In this document: piece by piece, positions 26,696 through 35,249 of the stretch
Layout of the letters: every line of letters starts with the position of its first letter
Position numbering within the stretch: position 1 is the first letter of the stretch
Assembly (NCBI RefSeq): GCF_000176915.2
Contig: NC_014844.1
Location: 558,001-622,000 of the forward strand
From: Pseudodesulfovibrio aespoeensis Aspo-2
GTDB taxonomy: Bacteria; Desulfobacterota; Desulfovibrionia; Desulfovibrionales; Desulfovibrionaceae
DNA: 64,000 nt
Reading direction: 5' to 3'
The notes under the pieces: model-generated
What the model was told of the DNA's origin: nothing
Seen by the model: only the letters and a program-made list of their open reading frames with translations
Database searches by the model: none
Position numbers and translations under genes: made by a program

Positions 26696-28822
26696 ATGAT
26701 CCTCCCTCTGCGTCCTTCCGTCCCGGTCCTGTGCTACCACAATGTCAGCGAGGTGGACGGCCACACGCCCGCGCGCTTTTGCGAGCATCTCGACGCCATT
26801 GCCGACGCCGGGTACCGCACCCTTTCGGCCAGCGAGCTGCTGGCCGTGACGCGGGGCGAACTGAAGCCGCCGCCCAAGGGCGTGGTCCTGACCTTTGACG
26901 ACGGTCATGTGAGCAACTGGCTGACCGTGGTGCCGGAGCTTGAGCGGCGGGACATGGCCGGCACCTTCTTCATCCTGACCGATTTCACGGACCCCGGCGC
27001 GGCACGCTGTTGTGCCGACGCCCCGGCCATGCGGCCCATGCCCGAGGCGCTCAAGGCCGCCCTGCAGGGCGGCGATCACTCCCAGTTCGTCAACGAGGGC
27101 GAGGTGCGGGCCATGCTCGACAGAGGCATGGAGGTCTTTTCCCACGGCTGCCGCCACCAGGGCGCGTTCCGCTCCCTGCGCCCCCTGGCCCGCATGGGCG
27201 AGGCCCTGGCCCGCTGGCCCGCCTGGTCCATCTATCCGGGCTTTGACCCGGACTGGCCCACCTTCGAGGACGGCAGCGGCTATGTTTACGACGGCTTCTG
27301 GCCGCGTATCGACCATGCCGGGCAAGTGCGCATGGTCCAGCGGTCCACGGCCGAGCGGCTCGCCTTCTGCCGCGAGGATTTCGCCCGCAGTTGTGCCCGC
27401 ATCCGTGAGTTGAACGGGCTGAAAACGCAACTTTTCTGCTGGCCCTGGGGCCATTTCTGCGACGATGCCGAGGCCGAGCTGAAGCGGGCCGGATACGCCG
27501 GGGCCTTCACCCTGGAGCGGTGGGTCAACGCGCGCGGGACCGATCCCTTCCGCCTCAACCGCATCGGCGTGGGGCGGCCCAAGACCGGCGACTGGGTCCA
27601 GGCCCGGCTGCGCATGTACGGCTCCGACCCCACGGCCCGCGTCTTCTTCAAATTTTGGCGCAAGCGGCCCGAGATCAAACGGGTGCTCTACGTCTCGGAC
27701 TCCCTGCGCCTGTCCGGCGGCAGCCGCCAGATGCTCAACAACATAGCGGCCATGCGGGCCATGGGCGTGGACGCCTGCGCCGTGCTCGACCCGGCCTCGC
27801 CCCTGGTGGGCGCGCTGGAGGGGAGCGGGGCCAGGGTCTTTCCCTTTGCCCGGTTCAAGGAGTATCTGGCCGCCGGATCGTTCCTGAAGCAACTGGTCCG
27901 CGACCAGGGCATCGACGTGGTCCACACCTTCCACAACCGGGCCTACAAGATGGGCGCGCTGGCCCGGCTCATGGGCGCGAAGTTCCGGCTGTTCATCAAC
28001 CGGGGCGTCATCTCGCGGCCCAACGCCATCTTCTTTCTCTGGGCGGCCCTGGCCCACGGCGTGGTCTGCAACTCGGCCAAGTGCGCCGAGGTCCTGCGCG
28101 GACACCGGGTGGGGGAGGGACGCCTGAGCGTGGTCTACAACGCCTATTGCGGCCCGGATTTTGGCGAGCCAAAACCGCGCCGGAAGCGGGGGGCGCGGCT
28201 GATCTACGTGGGCAACGGTGCGCCCATCAAGGGATTCGACGTGTTCCTGCGCGCCGCGGCCCGGTTCTGCGAGACCGGCGATTACCGCGATGTGGAATTT
28301 GCCGTGGTGGGCGTGCGGCCCGACGAGATGGACCGCTACGACGCCATCCTCACCCCGGCGGTGCGCGAGCGGCTGCATGTGACCGGGGAGCTGGCCCACG
28401 AGGCGGTGCTGGACGAACTGCGCTTCTCGGACGTGCTGTGCGTGACCTCGCGTCTGGAGAGCCTGCCCAACACCCTGCTCGAAGCCTTTGACCTCGGCCT
28501 GCCTGCCGTGGGCACCAGGGTGGGCGGGGTGCCCGAGCTGGTGGTGGACGGGGTCAGCGGGTACCTATGCGAGAGCGGCGACCACGAATGCCTGGCCGCC
28601 AAGATGCGGCTGCTGGTGGAAGACCCGGCGGCCCGGTTCGCCATGGGCCGGGCGGGCCGCGCCGTGGTCCGCACCCTGCTCACGCCCGAGGCCAAGGGGC
28701 GCGCCCTGATGCGCGTCTACATGGGCGAGCGGCTGCGCGACCCGCTGCCCGTGGCCGAGCTGGCCCGGTCCCTGTCCCCGCTGGACCCGGAAACCCTGTT
28801 CGGCGGGAACTCCCATGACTGA
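26696..28822 (+). CDS. Fusion of polysaccharide deacetylase and GT4-type glycosyltransferase
   Basis: The 708-residue protein has two enzymes in one chain. Residues about 5-320 form a NodB-type polysaccharide deacetylase with 'VLTFDDGHVSNW' (catalytic and metal Asp pair, about 63-74) and the metal-binding 'FSHGCRHQG' (about 148-156). Residues about 330-690 form a GT-B glycosyltransferase of family 4: 'SGGSRQMLNN', 'HTFHNRAYKMG', 'VGNGAPIKGFDVFLRA' and the nucleotide-sugar 'SRLESLPNTLLEAFDLGLPAVGTRVGG'. No signal peptide, so deacetylation would act on a cytoplasmic, lipid-linked glycan. It overlaps the GT2 gene by 8 bp, indicating a glycan or lipopolysaccharide assembly pair. Confidence 0.9.
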   Translation: MILPLRPSVPVLCYHNVSEVDGHTPARFCEHLDAIADAGYRTLSASELLAVTRGELKPPPKGVVLTFDDGHVSNWLTVVPELERRDMAGTFFILTDFTDPGAARCCADAPAMRPMPEALKAALQGGDHSQFVNEGEVRAMLDRGMEVFSHGCRHQGAFRSLRPLARMGEALARWPAWSIYPGFDPDWPTFEDGSGYVYDGFWPRIDHAGQVRMVQRSTAERLAFCREDFARSCARIRELNGLKTQLFCWPWGHFCDDAEAELKRAGYAGAFTLERWVNARGTDPFRLNRIGVGRPKTGDWVQARLRMYGSDPTARVFFKFWRKRPEIKRVLYVSDSLRLSGGSRQMLNNIAAMRAMGVDACAVLDPASPLVGALEGSGARVFPFARFKEYLAAGSFLKQLVRDQGIDVVHTFHNRAYKMGALARLMGAKFRLFINRGVISRPNAIFFLWAALAHGVVCNSAKCAEVLRGHRVGEGRLSVVYNAYCGPDFGEPKPRRKRGARLIYVGNGAPIKGFDVFLRAAARFCETGDYRDVEFAVVGVRPDEMDRYDAILTPAVRERLHVTGELAHEAVLDELRFSDVLCVTSRLESLPNTLLEAFDLGLPAVGTRVGGVPELVVDGVSGYLCESGDHECLAAKMRLLVEDPAARFAMGRAGRAVVRTLLTPEAKGRALMRVYMGERLRDPLPVAELARSLSPLDPETLFGGNSHD

Positions 28823-30503
28823 TTTCGACCCGGCCACCCGGCCCATTGTCTCGTTCTGGGGCGTGCTGCCCGAACCGTTGCGCCACAAGCTGCTGCTCGG
28901 ATTCACCGGCAGGCTCCACCTGCTCGACATGGCGGGCTGGTGCCTGCGCAGCAATGATCCGGGCCTTGGCCCGGTGGCTGCCGGGGCCATTCAGACGGCC
29001 TTTGGCGAAAATCCCCTGGACGGGGGTATGGCCGGAGAGCTGGCCGCCCTGGCCCCGCTGCGCGACCTGTTGCCAGAGACCACGCGCCTCTCCCTGGCCG
29101 CCCTGGCCGCCAACTGGCGCAGGCCGGACAGCTCCGGATATTATGAGCGGCTGCTGGCCCGGCGCGATTTCGAGAAGATCCTGGATTTCATCGAAAAGTC
29201 CGTGGCCCGCGAGCCGGACAACCTCTATTGGCGCGAGCAGGCCGTGACCATGGGGTTGATCGGCAACGCGCCCGACCGGGCCGAGTCCCTGGCCCTGGAC
29301 GGTTTTCCTTCCCTGCCGGCCCTGGCGGGCGTCAGGGATTGCGTGGCCGCACGCCTCTATGCCGTGCGCGGGCGCGGTGCGGACGCGGCCCGGCTCTTCC
29401 AGCGCACAGGCGATGTCTTTGGACCGGCCTTTGGCTCCCTGAATGCCGGGCTGTGCATGCTCGGCGAGGGCGACCGCGCCTCGGCCCATCTCCTGCTCCT
29501 CGACGCCGTGCGCCGCGCGCCCTGGAACACCAGCCTGCTGCTGCGCGCGCACGACCTGCTGGCCGGACACAGCGAGGAGCAGCGCAGCCTGGGCGGCTCC
29601 ACCGCCATTCTGCTCTATTCGTGGAACAAGGGCGTGGAACTGGACGCCACCCTGCGCTCGCTCATGCAATCCGAGCTGGCCGGGTCGTCGCTCTTTGTCC
29701 TGGACAACGGCTCCACCGACGACACGCCCCAGGTGCTCCGGTCTTGGCAGGGGCGGTTCGACGCCCGGCTCGGATCGGGCCGGTTCACGGTCATCACCCT
29801 GCCGGTGAACATCGGCGCGCCCGCCGCACGCAACTGGCTCATGCGCCTTGAGGCGGTGGGGCGGCACGACTATGCCTGCTATCTCGACGACGACGTGGAG
29901 GTGCCGACCGACTGGCTGCTGCGTCTTGGCGCGGCGGCCCATCACTATCCGGACGCGGGCGTGTGGGGGTGCAAGGTGGTGGACCATGCCAATCCGGCCC
30001 TGATCCAGAGCGCGGACAGCCACCTGCTGGTGGAGCCGGACGCAGGCCCGCTCGACCTGTCGCGCATGGCCCCCAACCCCTTCCGGCTCTCGGACCTGCA
30101 CATCCAGACCCTGGACAGCGGGCTGTTCGACATCCTGCGTCCCTGTGCCTCGGTCACGGGCTGCTGCCACCTCTTCCGCATCCGGACCCTGCTCGAAACC
30201 GGGGATTTCGCCATCCACCTCTCACCCTCCCAGTACGATGACATGGAGCGCGATCTGCGGCTGTGCGAGGCCGGGAAGTTCCCTGTCTACCAGGGGCACC
30301 TGACCGTGCGCCACAAGAAGCGCACGGGCGCGGCCTCGCGCGTGTCGGGTCAGGAGGAGGGCAACGCCCTGGGCAACCGGTACAAGATGCAGACCATGCA
30401 CGACCGCGACGCCCTGCTGGCCGCCATGCGCGCCGAGCGCGACCTGCTCGACGCCGACCTGCGGCGCAAGCTCGGGCTGGTGGAACGGGCCGTGCTCGAC
30501 TGA
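28815..30503 (+). CDS. Family 2 glycosyltransferase with long N-terminal region
   Basis: In this 562-residue protein, residues about 255-480 are a GT-A family 2 domain ('AILLYSWNKGVELDATLRSL', 'VLDNGSTDDT', 'NIGAPAARN', then the metal-binding 'LDDDVEVP'). Residues 1-250 look helical and TPR-like ('PDNLYWREQAVTMGLIGNAPDRAES'), which could hold an acceptor or partner. The C-terminal tail (about 500-562) is predicted helical. It overlaps the end of the deacetylase-GT4 gene (ATG within its last codons), so they act together on one glycan. Confidence 0.88.
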   Translation: MTDFDPATRPIVSFWGVLPEPLRHKLLLGFTGRLHLLDMAGWCLRSNDPGLGPVAAGAIQTAFGENPLDGGMAGELAALAPLRDLLPETTRLSLAALAANWRRPDSSGYYERLLARRDFEKILDFIEKSVAREPDNLYWREQAVTMGLIGNAPDRAESLALDGFPSLPALAGVRDCVAARLYAVRGRGADAARLFQRTGDVFGPAFGSLNAGLCMLGEGDRASAHLLLLDAVRRAPWNTSLLLRAHDLLAGHSEEQRSLGGSTAILLYSWNKGVELDATLRSLMQSELAGSSLFVLDNGSTDDTPQVLRSWQGRFDARLGSGRFTVITLPVNIGAPAARNWLMRLEAVGRHDYACYLDDDVEVPTDWLLRLGAAAHHYPDAGVWGCKVVDHANPALIQSADSHLLVEPDAGPLDLSRMAPNPFRLSDLHIQTLDSGLFDILRPCASVTGCCHLFRIRTLLETGDFAIHLSPSQYDDMERDLRLCEAGKFPVYQGHLTVRHKKRTGAASRVSGQEEGNALGNRYKMQTMHDRDALLAAMRAERDLLDADLRRKLGLVERAVLD

Positions 30504-30532
30504 GCCGGGCCAGGGCCTACTGGGCCGGGCTC
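30502..30532. terminator. G+C-rich hairpin between convergent glycosyltransferase and RNA methyltransferase genes
   Basis: GAGCC-GGGCCAG and CTGGGCC-GGGCTC pair with one bulge around a short GGCCTA loop. It starts at the GT2 stop codon and ends 6 bp before the convergent gene's stop. No long T-run follows on either strand. Confidence 0.35.
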
Positions 30533-30537
30533 CCTTG

Positions 30538-31713
30538 TCACTTCTGCTTGCGGGTGCCCTCGTAGAGCTCGTATTCGAGCAGGCGGCATTCGATCTTGGC
30601 GTTGTAGAGGATGTGCCTGCGCTTGGCCTTGAGGCCCACGCACTTGGACAGGGCGGGGTTGCCGGTGAAGATGAACCCCTTCTTGCCCCCGCACCGCTGC
30701 TTGAAGAAATCCCCGATGGCCTGGTAGACCGGCTCCAGCGCCTTGGCGTCGCCCATCCGCTCGCCGTATTCCGGGTTGAGCATGACCACGCCCGGTCCGT
30801 CCGGCACCTCGGTCTGGCTGAAATCGCAGACCGCGAACTCGATGAAATCCCCCACCCCTGCGTTGCGGGCGTTGTCGCGCGCCGCCTCGATGGCCGTCGG
30901 ATCATGGTCCGTGGCGATGATGCGTCCGCCGAAATCCGGGGTCTCTGCATCCTCGGCCTCGTTGGTCAGCCGCTCCCACAGGGCGGGATCGTATCCGGGC
31001 AGGCGCATGAAGGCGAAGTCGTCGCGCAGCAGGCCGGGCGCGCCGTGCATGGCCATGAGCGCAGCCTCGATGGCCAGGGTGCCGGACCCGCACATGGGCG
31101 CGATGAAGTGGCCGCCCTGCGCGGCCAGCTCTGGCCAGTCCGAGGCCATGACGCAGGCGGCGGCCAGGGTCTCCTGCATGGGTGCGGTGTGAGGCCGCTT
31201 GCGATAGCCCCGGCGCGGCAGCGGCTCGCCCGTGGTGTCGAGATAAAGGGTGGCCAGCCGTCCCCGCCAGTGGAGGAAGAGGCAGACCCCGCGCGTTTCC
31301 GGCCCGGAATCCGGGCGGCTGCCGAACCGCTCCATGAACCGGTCGGCCACCGCGTCCTTGACCCGCACGGAGGCGAATCGCGAGTCCGTGACCGCGGTGT
31401 CGCGGATGGAGGCGTCCACCCGGAAGTAGCCGTCCTTGCGGATGTGCTCCTCCCAGGGGATGGATCTGACCGCTCGGTACAGCTCGTCCGGGCCTGGGGC
31501 ATCGAACCGTTTCAACTCGTAAAGCACCCGGTGGCCGGTGCGCACCTGCAGGTTGAGGCGCATGCAGTCCTCAAGGGTGCCGCTGCCCAGCGCCCCCGCT
31601 TCGAGAATCTCGCCGCTGGTCAGGCCCAGGCCGGCCAGTTCGGTTGCCAGGAATCCGGACATGCCCTTGGGGCAGGTCACGAGGATGGGGGCTGTATCGG
31701 AAAATTTGGTCAT
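30538..31713 (-). CDS. THUMP-domain class I RNA methyltransferase (RlmL/YpsC family)
   Basis: The 391-residue protein has an N-terminal ferredoxin-like/THUMP region (about residues 10-165) for RNA binding and a C-terminal SAM domain (about 170-385), with 'PMCGSGTLAIEAALMA' as motif I and 'IIATDHDPTAIEAARDNARNAG' as motif II. This group makes N2-methylguanosine in 23S rRNA. The catalytic motif IV, usually NPPY, reads 'LNPEYGER' here, so its second proline is Glu. The Asn and Tyr are retained. Convergent with the glycan genes and followed on the minus strand by no obvious partner. Confidence 0.88.
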   Translation of the reverse strand: MTKFSDTAPILVTCPKGMSGFLATELAGLGLTSGEILEAGALGSGTLEDCMRLNLQVRTGHRVLYELKRFDAPGPDELYRAVRSIPWEEHIRKDGYFRVDASIRDTAVTDSRFASVRVKDAVADRFMERFGSRPDSGPETRGVCLFLHWRGRLATLYLDTTGEPLPRRGYRKRPHTAPMQETLAAACVMASDWPELAAQGGHFIAPMCGSGTLAIEAALMAMHGAPGLLRDDFAFMRLPGYDPALWERLTNEAEDAETPDFGGRIIATDHDPTAIEAARDNARNAGVGDFIEFAVCDFSQTEVPDGPGVVMLNPEYGERMGDAKALEPVYQAIGDFFKQRCGGKKGFIFTGNPALSKCVGLKAKRRHILYNAKIECRLLEYELYEGTRKQK

Positions 31714-31740
31714 GGTGTACCTGGGCGTGAAAGGGTGGTG

Positions 31741-33012
31741 TTACAGGGGACGCAGATCCCACTCGCTGACCGGGTCAGGCGCGGGTTCTACGGTATGGAT
31801 CGGGTGGGGCGTGGGGATGTCGGCCTTCGGTTTGGGCCTGCCAAGGGCCAGGATGAAGGCCAGGCCCACCGGGGCGGCCATGGCCGGGTCGTAGAGCAGG
31901 GGGGTGGACATGCCCTGGGCGAACAGGGCCGCGGTCAACCCCGCGCCCAGCCGGGTGGGGCGGCGCAGGAGCATGGGAAGGAGCGTTGCCAGCACGAGCA
32001 CGGGCGCGGCAAGGCCCCAGGCCAGCACCGAGCGCAGCCAGAAGGACGGAACCTGCGAGACCGAAACCCCGAACAGGGTCGAGGTGCCCGTGGCCGTCTC
32101 CCACACGGCGGTCATGCCCTCCGGGAACTCGATGGGCAGGGGGACGGACAGGGAAAAGCCGGTCAGGAGCGTGGCCGGGTCCGTGCCCCACAGCCTGAGG
32201 GCTTCGATCCACAGCCAGGAATCCACGAAGCGGGCCGAGTCCGAGGCGGTGAGCGGGAGCAGGAATGTCCCGGCCAGCAGGGCGGCGCACGCGCCGCTGT
32301 ACAGGGCGCGCCGTCCGAGGCTCCCCCGGCCAAAGCACAAGACGACCCAGGCCCCGGCAAAGAGTCCGGGCCGAGACAGGCAGGCGAGCAGGCCGAGCAT
32401 GACCAGCCCGCGCCACAGAGGGCGCCCCTGATCCGGCTCGCGCATGCCGCGCTCGCCCTGGCCCGGCCTGAGCCCGGCGCACAGGGAGACGAGGAGCAGC
32501 CCGGCCAGCACGTCCGCATTGCCGATCAGGCGCACGGCGGGCACGGCTCGGAACATGGCTGCCTCGATGGCAAGGTCGATGATGCACAGCGCGCCCAGGA
32601 ACGCGCCGAAGCGTTGCAGGTCGGCCCGGTCCGGCAGCCCGCAGGTGGCACCCCACAGGACGCACAGCAGCAGCATGACCAGCGGGGAGAGCTCGCGCAG
32701 ATGGGGCAGGGCCGGGGCCAGGGCAGCCACCAGTCCCGGCGCGTAAGAAGCAAGCCCGGCAGCGAAGAGCGCGAAGAGCGCGGCGTTGAACACGCGCCCG
32801 GTGCGCGCGGGTGCGCCGGGGAAAGGGCGGAACATGGCGGTCAGCGTGCCGATGGCGGCCAGGATCAGCCAGGGAAGGAACAGGGATACATCGACCGACA
32901 TCCCGGCCAGGCCGGTGAAGGCCATGGCCAGCGGGACCGCCCCGTAGGAGACGGCCAGGGGCAGTCCGGTCAATCCGGTCCGTCCGGGCTGTTGCGCTCG
33001 CGTGCTGTGCAT
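31741..33012 (-). CDS. Polytopic membrane protein, O-antigen-ligase/polymerase-like
   Basis: This 423-residue protein with about ten to twelve hydrophobic segments over most of its length is very rich in Leu, Ala and Gly. A central large loop ('SWLWIEALRLWGTDPATLLTGFSLSVP' region, about residues 275-320) resembles the periplasmic loop of Wzy/WaaL-type O-antigen polymerases and ligases, but no decisive motif is visible. I start it at the ATG at 33012; 24 further codons upstream are open. The location beside glycosyltransferase genes supports a surface glycan role. It is 27 bp upstream of the RNA methyltransferase gene on the same strand, so the two may be cotranscribed. Confidence 0.65.
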   Translation of the reverse strand: MHSTRAQQPGRTGLTGLPLAVSYGAVPLAMAFTGLAGMSVDVSLFLPWLILAAIGTLTAMFRPFPGAPARTGRVFNAALFALFAAGLASYAPGLVAALAPALPHLRELSPLVMLLLCVLWGATCGLPDRADLQRFGAFLGALCIIDLAIEAAMFRAVPAVRLIGNADVLAGLLLVSLCAGLRPGQGERGMREPDQGRPLWRGLVMLGLLACLSRPGLFAGAWVVLCFGRGSLGRRALYSGACAALLAGTFLLPLTASDSARFVDSWLWIEALRLWGTDPATLLTGFSLSVPLPIEFPEGMTAVWETATGTSTLFGVSVSQVPSFWLRSVLAWGLAAPVLVLATLLPMLLRRPTRLGAGLTAALFAQGMSTPLLYDPAMAAPVGLAFILALGRPKPKADIPTPHPIHTVEPAPDPVSEWDLRPL

Positions 33013-33344
33013 CAGGGTTGTCGAATACCCCGTTGCCGCACCAAGGTAAAGGCGTGAGCCGCCCGGCCAGCGGCGCGCACGCACGGTTGCCGTTTAATTT
33101 TCTCAAGTATTTCAAGATAAATTTTTCAACTTTCTGCTTTTCCTGGATAAAAAAGTCGCGCAAAATGAACATAATAACAGTTTGTTTTTATTGAGTTTTG
33201 TCGGGCATAAAAATGATTAATTTCTCAAGTGCTCTAAATGCTTCGTAAACATTGTCCGATAGGAAAAAAGAGTGTAGGGTGGCAATGCGTTATCCGGCTC
33301 ATTGGGGAATGAGGGTGGTCAACGAAATACCTGTGGGGGTGACC
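33013..33344. other. AT-rich divergent intergenic region
   Basis: The stretch 33100-33260 is strikingly A+T-rich compared with the rest of the window (runs such as ataaatttttcaa and cataaaaatgatta). It separates the divergent membrane-protein gene and the lipoprotein gene. It probably holds promoters for both; no single -35/-10 pair is convincing. A TTG-initiated frame runs through it into the lipoprotein gene but lacks a ribosome site. Confidence 0.5.
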
Positions 33345-33932
33345 ATGAAAGGAAGCGCACGGGCCGTTTTGAGGAAAACGGCCATCATCATTCTGCTGGC
33401 GGTCGGCCTGTCCGGCCTGCCTGGCTGCGCGGTCGTGGGCCCGCTCTTAAGCGTTGGCGGCATGGCCGGTCTCGCGCCGCTTCAGTACGCCTCGTCGGTG
33501 TACACTGTGGGCGAGTTCACCTATGAGTACGCGGCCAACGACAAGGACCCCGGCGAGGTCATCCAGGCCAAGATCGACGGCGTGGTCACTGGCGACGCCT
33601 TTACCCTGCCTGATTCGGCCAGGGGCTACGACGCGCCCAAACGGTATGAGGCGCCACGGCCCATGCCCGACGCCATGCTGGCCCGTGTCGAGACCGGCCC
33701 GTCAGCCGGGGAACGGGACGTGGACAGTAATCCGAGCCTGTCGGCCAGCGCGCGCCAGAAGCGGGTCGAGCAACTGCTTGGCCGCCGCACGCTCCAGTTC
33801 GAGCGGCTGGAGACCCGGCGCATGGCCTTTCAGCAGTCCCGCTCCAGAGGGCGGCTGACCCTGCGCCAGACAGCCATGGCCTCGACCCCGAACCTCTTCC
33901 AGGGTGCCAAGGGCGAGACCACGTTGCGCTAG
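33345..33932 (+). CDS. Putative outer- or inner-membrane lipoprotein of unknown function
   Basis: The protein has 195 residues from the ATG at 33345. A basic start ('KGSARAVLRK'), a hydrophobic core and the lipobox 'LPGC' put Cys28 as the lipidated residue. The mature part has a Gly-rich start, then 'VYTVGEFTYEYAANDKDPGEVIQAKID' and a basic, Gln/Arg-rich C-terminal third that looks helical. I recognise no family. It is flanked by a divergent membrane protein gene and a structured repeat, so it is monocistronic. Confidence 0.65.
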   Translation: MKGSARAVLRKTAIIILLAVGLSGLPGCAVVGPLLSVGGMAGLAPLQYASSVYTVGEFTYEYAANDKDPGEVIQAKIDGVVTGDAFTLPDSARGYDAPKRYEAPRPMPDAMLARVETGPSAGERDVDSNPSLSASARQKRVEQLLGRRTLQFERLETRRMAFQQSRSRGRLTLRQTAMASTPNLFQGAKGETTLR

Positions 33933-34056
33933 CAGGCTGTTGACAAACGGTGATCTGCTGCGTTGCTGCAAAAAGCTCAAATCCTCGCGTACAGGGAGTA
34001 CGTTTCGGCCTTGAGCTTTTTTTGCGCCTAGCACTCGAACCTTTCTCAACAGCCTG
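33933..34056. repeat. 124-bp nested inverted-repeat element
   Basis: The outer arms are CAGGCTGTTGA at 33933 and TCAACAGCCTG ending at 34056. An inner pair AAAAAGCTCAA / TTGAGCTTTTT flanks a central GTAC-agg-gaGTAC loop region. The architecture is a MITE/IRU-like element that folds almost end to end, and I recall near-identical sequences at many loci in deltaproteobacterial genomes. It begins immediately after the lipoprotein gene and includes a T7 run, so it may also end that transcript. Confidence 0.7.
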
Positions 34057-34371
34057 TCAGAGCTGGCTTTGTCAATGCTCTGGGACGCCCTGCGGCGTCC
34101 CTCTTTCATGAAAAAAGACGGCCCGGACATGCGGGCGGCACAGGAGGACAGGCATGGCCGAGGCAGCCATCAGGCGCATGGCCCTGATCGGCGGGCGGAT
34201 GGCGGCCCGGTTGGGAGCACAGGCAGGAACGCCCAGCAGGGAGAACTGACAGGCCCACACCAGTAACTGCCGACCTTGGCCGGGTATGCCGGACTGCCTG
34301 AGGCAGAGAAGGGGTGAACGGGTTTTGGGCTGCGCCCTGCCCCATCGGGCGGGCATATGCCGCCAGGACGA
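34057..34371. other. Intergenic region between the repeat and the partner-switch operon
   Basis: No credible gene. A hairpin at 34082-34101 is noted separately. Otherwise I see only G+C-rich sequence; short open frames here have no ribosome sites. Confidence 0.5.
34082..34101 (+). terminator. Hairpin with TCTTTC tail
   Basis: GGGACGCC (34082-34089) and GGCGTCCC (34094-34101) pair perfectly around CTGC, followed by TCTTTC. It could terminate transcription leaving the lipoprotein gene and repeat. Confidence 0.5.
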
Positions 34372-34704
34372 CTACATCCCGGAGACGGCACCCTCCCTGT
34401 CGCGGAACAGGGGGAATATCTTGTCATAGCCCGAAACCTCGAACACTTCCTGGATGTAGTCCTTGACCCCACAGATGGCGACCCGGCCCGAGGACTTCTT
34501 GAGCCGCTGGTAGGCCAGCACCAGGATGCGCAATCCGGAGCTGTTGATATAGTCCAGCTCGGAGAAGTCGAAGAGCAGGCATTTTTCCCCGGCTTCGAGC
34601 AGGGCAAGGACCTTCTCCTCCATGGCCTGGGTGCCTTCGGCGTCGAGGTTGCCGTTCACGGTCAGAATGATGATTTCGTTTTCCTTGGATTCTATCAGTG
34701 CCAC
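34372..34704 (-). CDS. STAS-domain anti-sigma factor antagonist (RsbV-like)
   Basis: This 110-residue single STAS domain contains 'LLFDFSELDYINSSGLRILVLAYQRL', with the phosphorylatable Ser-Ser pair before Gly-Leu. A GTG start at 34704 is chosen because AGGGAGG lies six bases upstream on the minus strand and the STAS fold begins there; the 14 codons before it overlap the preceding gene's end. It is the last gene of the SpoIIE-phosphatase/HATPase/STAS set, so the phosphatase upstream should dephosphorylate this serine and let it capture the RsbW-like protein. Confidence 0.93.
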   Translation of the reverse strand: MALIESKENEIIILTVNGNLDAEGTQAMEEKVLALLEAGEKCLLFDFSELDYINSSGLRILVLAYQRLKKSSGRVAICGVKDYIQEVFEVSGYDKIFPLFRDREGAVSGM

Positions 34705-34715
34705 AGTAGACCTCC

Positions 34716-35186
34716 CTATGCGGGCTTTTCCCCTTCGGGGAAGCACTCGTTGCAGATGCGTTTCTTGAGCAGCAGGATGTTCCTGCCGTTTTCCCTTGCG
34801 TATTCGATCTGATCCATCATCCTCTTGACCAGGTGGATGCCCATGCCGCCGATGGGGCGCAGCCGATCCTCAAGAGGCACCTCCAGCTCAGGGTCCGGGG
34901 CTTCGAGGAGGTTGAACGGCTCGGCGTCGTCCTCGATGCGGATGGTGACACAGTCGCCGTCCAGGCTGATGGTCACGTCGATGGGGTGCTCGTCAAAGTC
35001 GGCATACCCGTAGTCGATGATGTTGGTGACCAGCTCGTCCAGGCACAGTGTCAGGTGGAACACGGCCTTGGGGGGCAGCCCGTGGGTCAGGCCGAATTGT
35101 TCAACCTCGGGCTGGAACCGCCTGAAGCAGTTCATTTTGTTTGTCATTCGAAAGGATGTGACGTATTTGGTCATGCCCTGTTCCAT
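34716..35186 (-). CDS. HATPase_c anti-sigma/serine kinase (RsbW-like)
   Basis: The 156-residue GHKL ATPase of the HATPase_c_2 type has an N-box 'CLDELVTNIIDYGY' (about residues 48-61), 'IEDDAEPFNLLEAPDP' with the G1 Asp, and 'IGGMGIHLVKRMMD' as the G2 region. It is the serine kinase that binds a sigma factor or other partner and phosphorylates the STAS antagonist. ATG at 35186 or 35174 (GGAACAGG upstream) are both possible. It is 11 bp before the STAS gene. No sigma-B-like factor is adjacent, so the output may be a different protein. Confidence 0.92.
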   Translation of the reverse strand: MEQGMTKYVTSFRMTNKMNCFRRFQPEVEQFGLTHGLPPKAVFHLTLCLDELVTNIIDYGYADFDEHPIDVTISLDGDCVTIRIEDDAEPFNLLEAPDPELEVPLEDRLRPIGGMGIHLVKRMMDQIEYARENGRNILLLKKRICNECFPEGEKPA

Positions 35187-35249
35187 GCGCTGCCGTGCCG
35201 GTGTCCCATGGTCTCCGGGCGGACGCCCGACCCGCTGGTGTCCCGTTTC

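Noticed and set aside
30535-33057. An 840-codon plus-strand frame opposite the RNA methyltransferase and membrane protein genes
   Set aside because: Gly/Gln/Glu-rich shadow translation without domains; the minus-strand genes are well supported.
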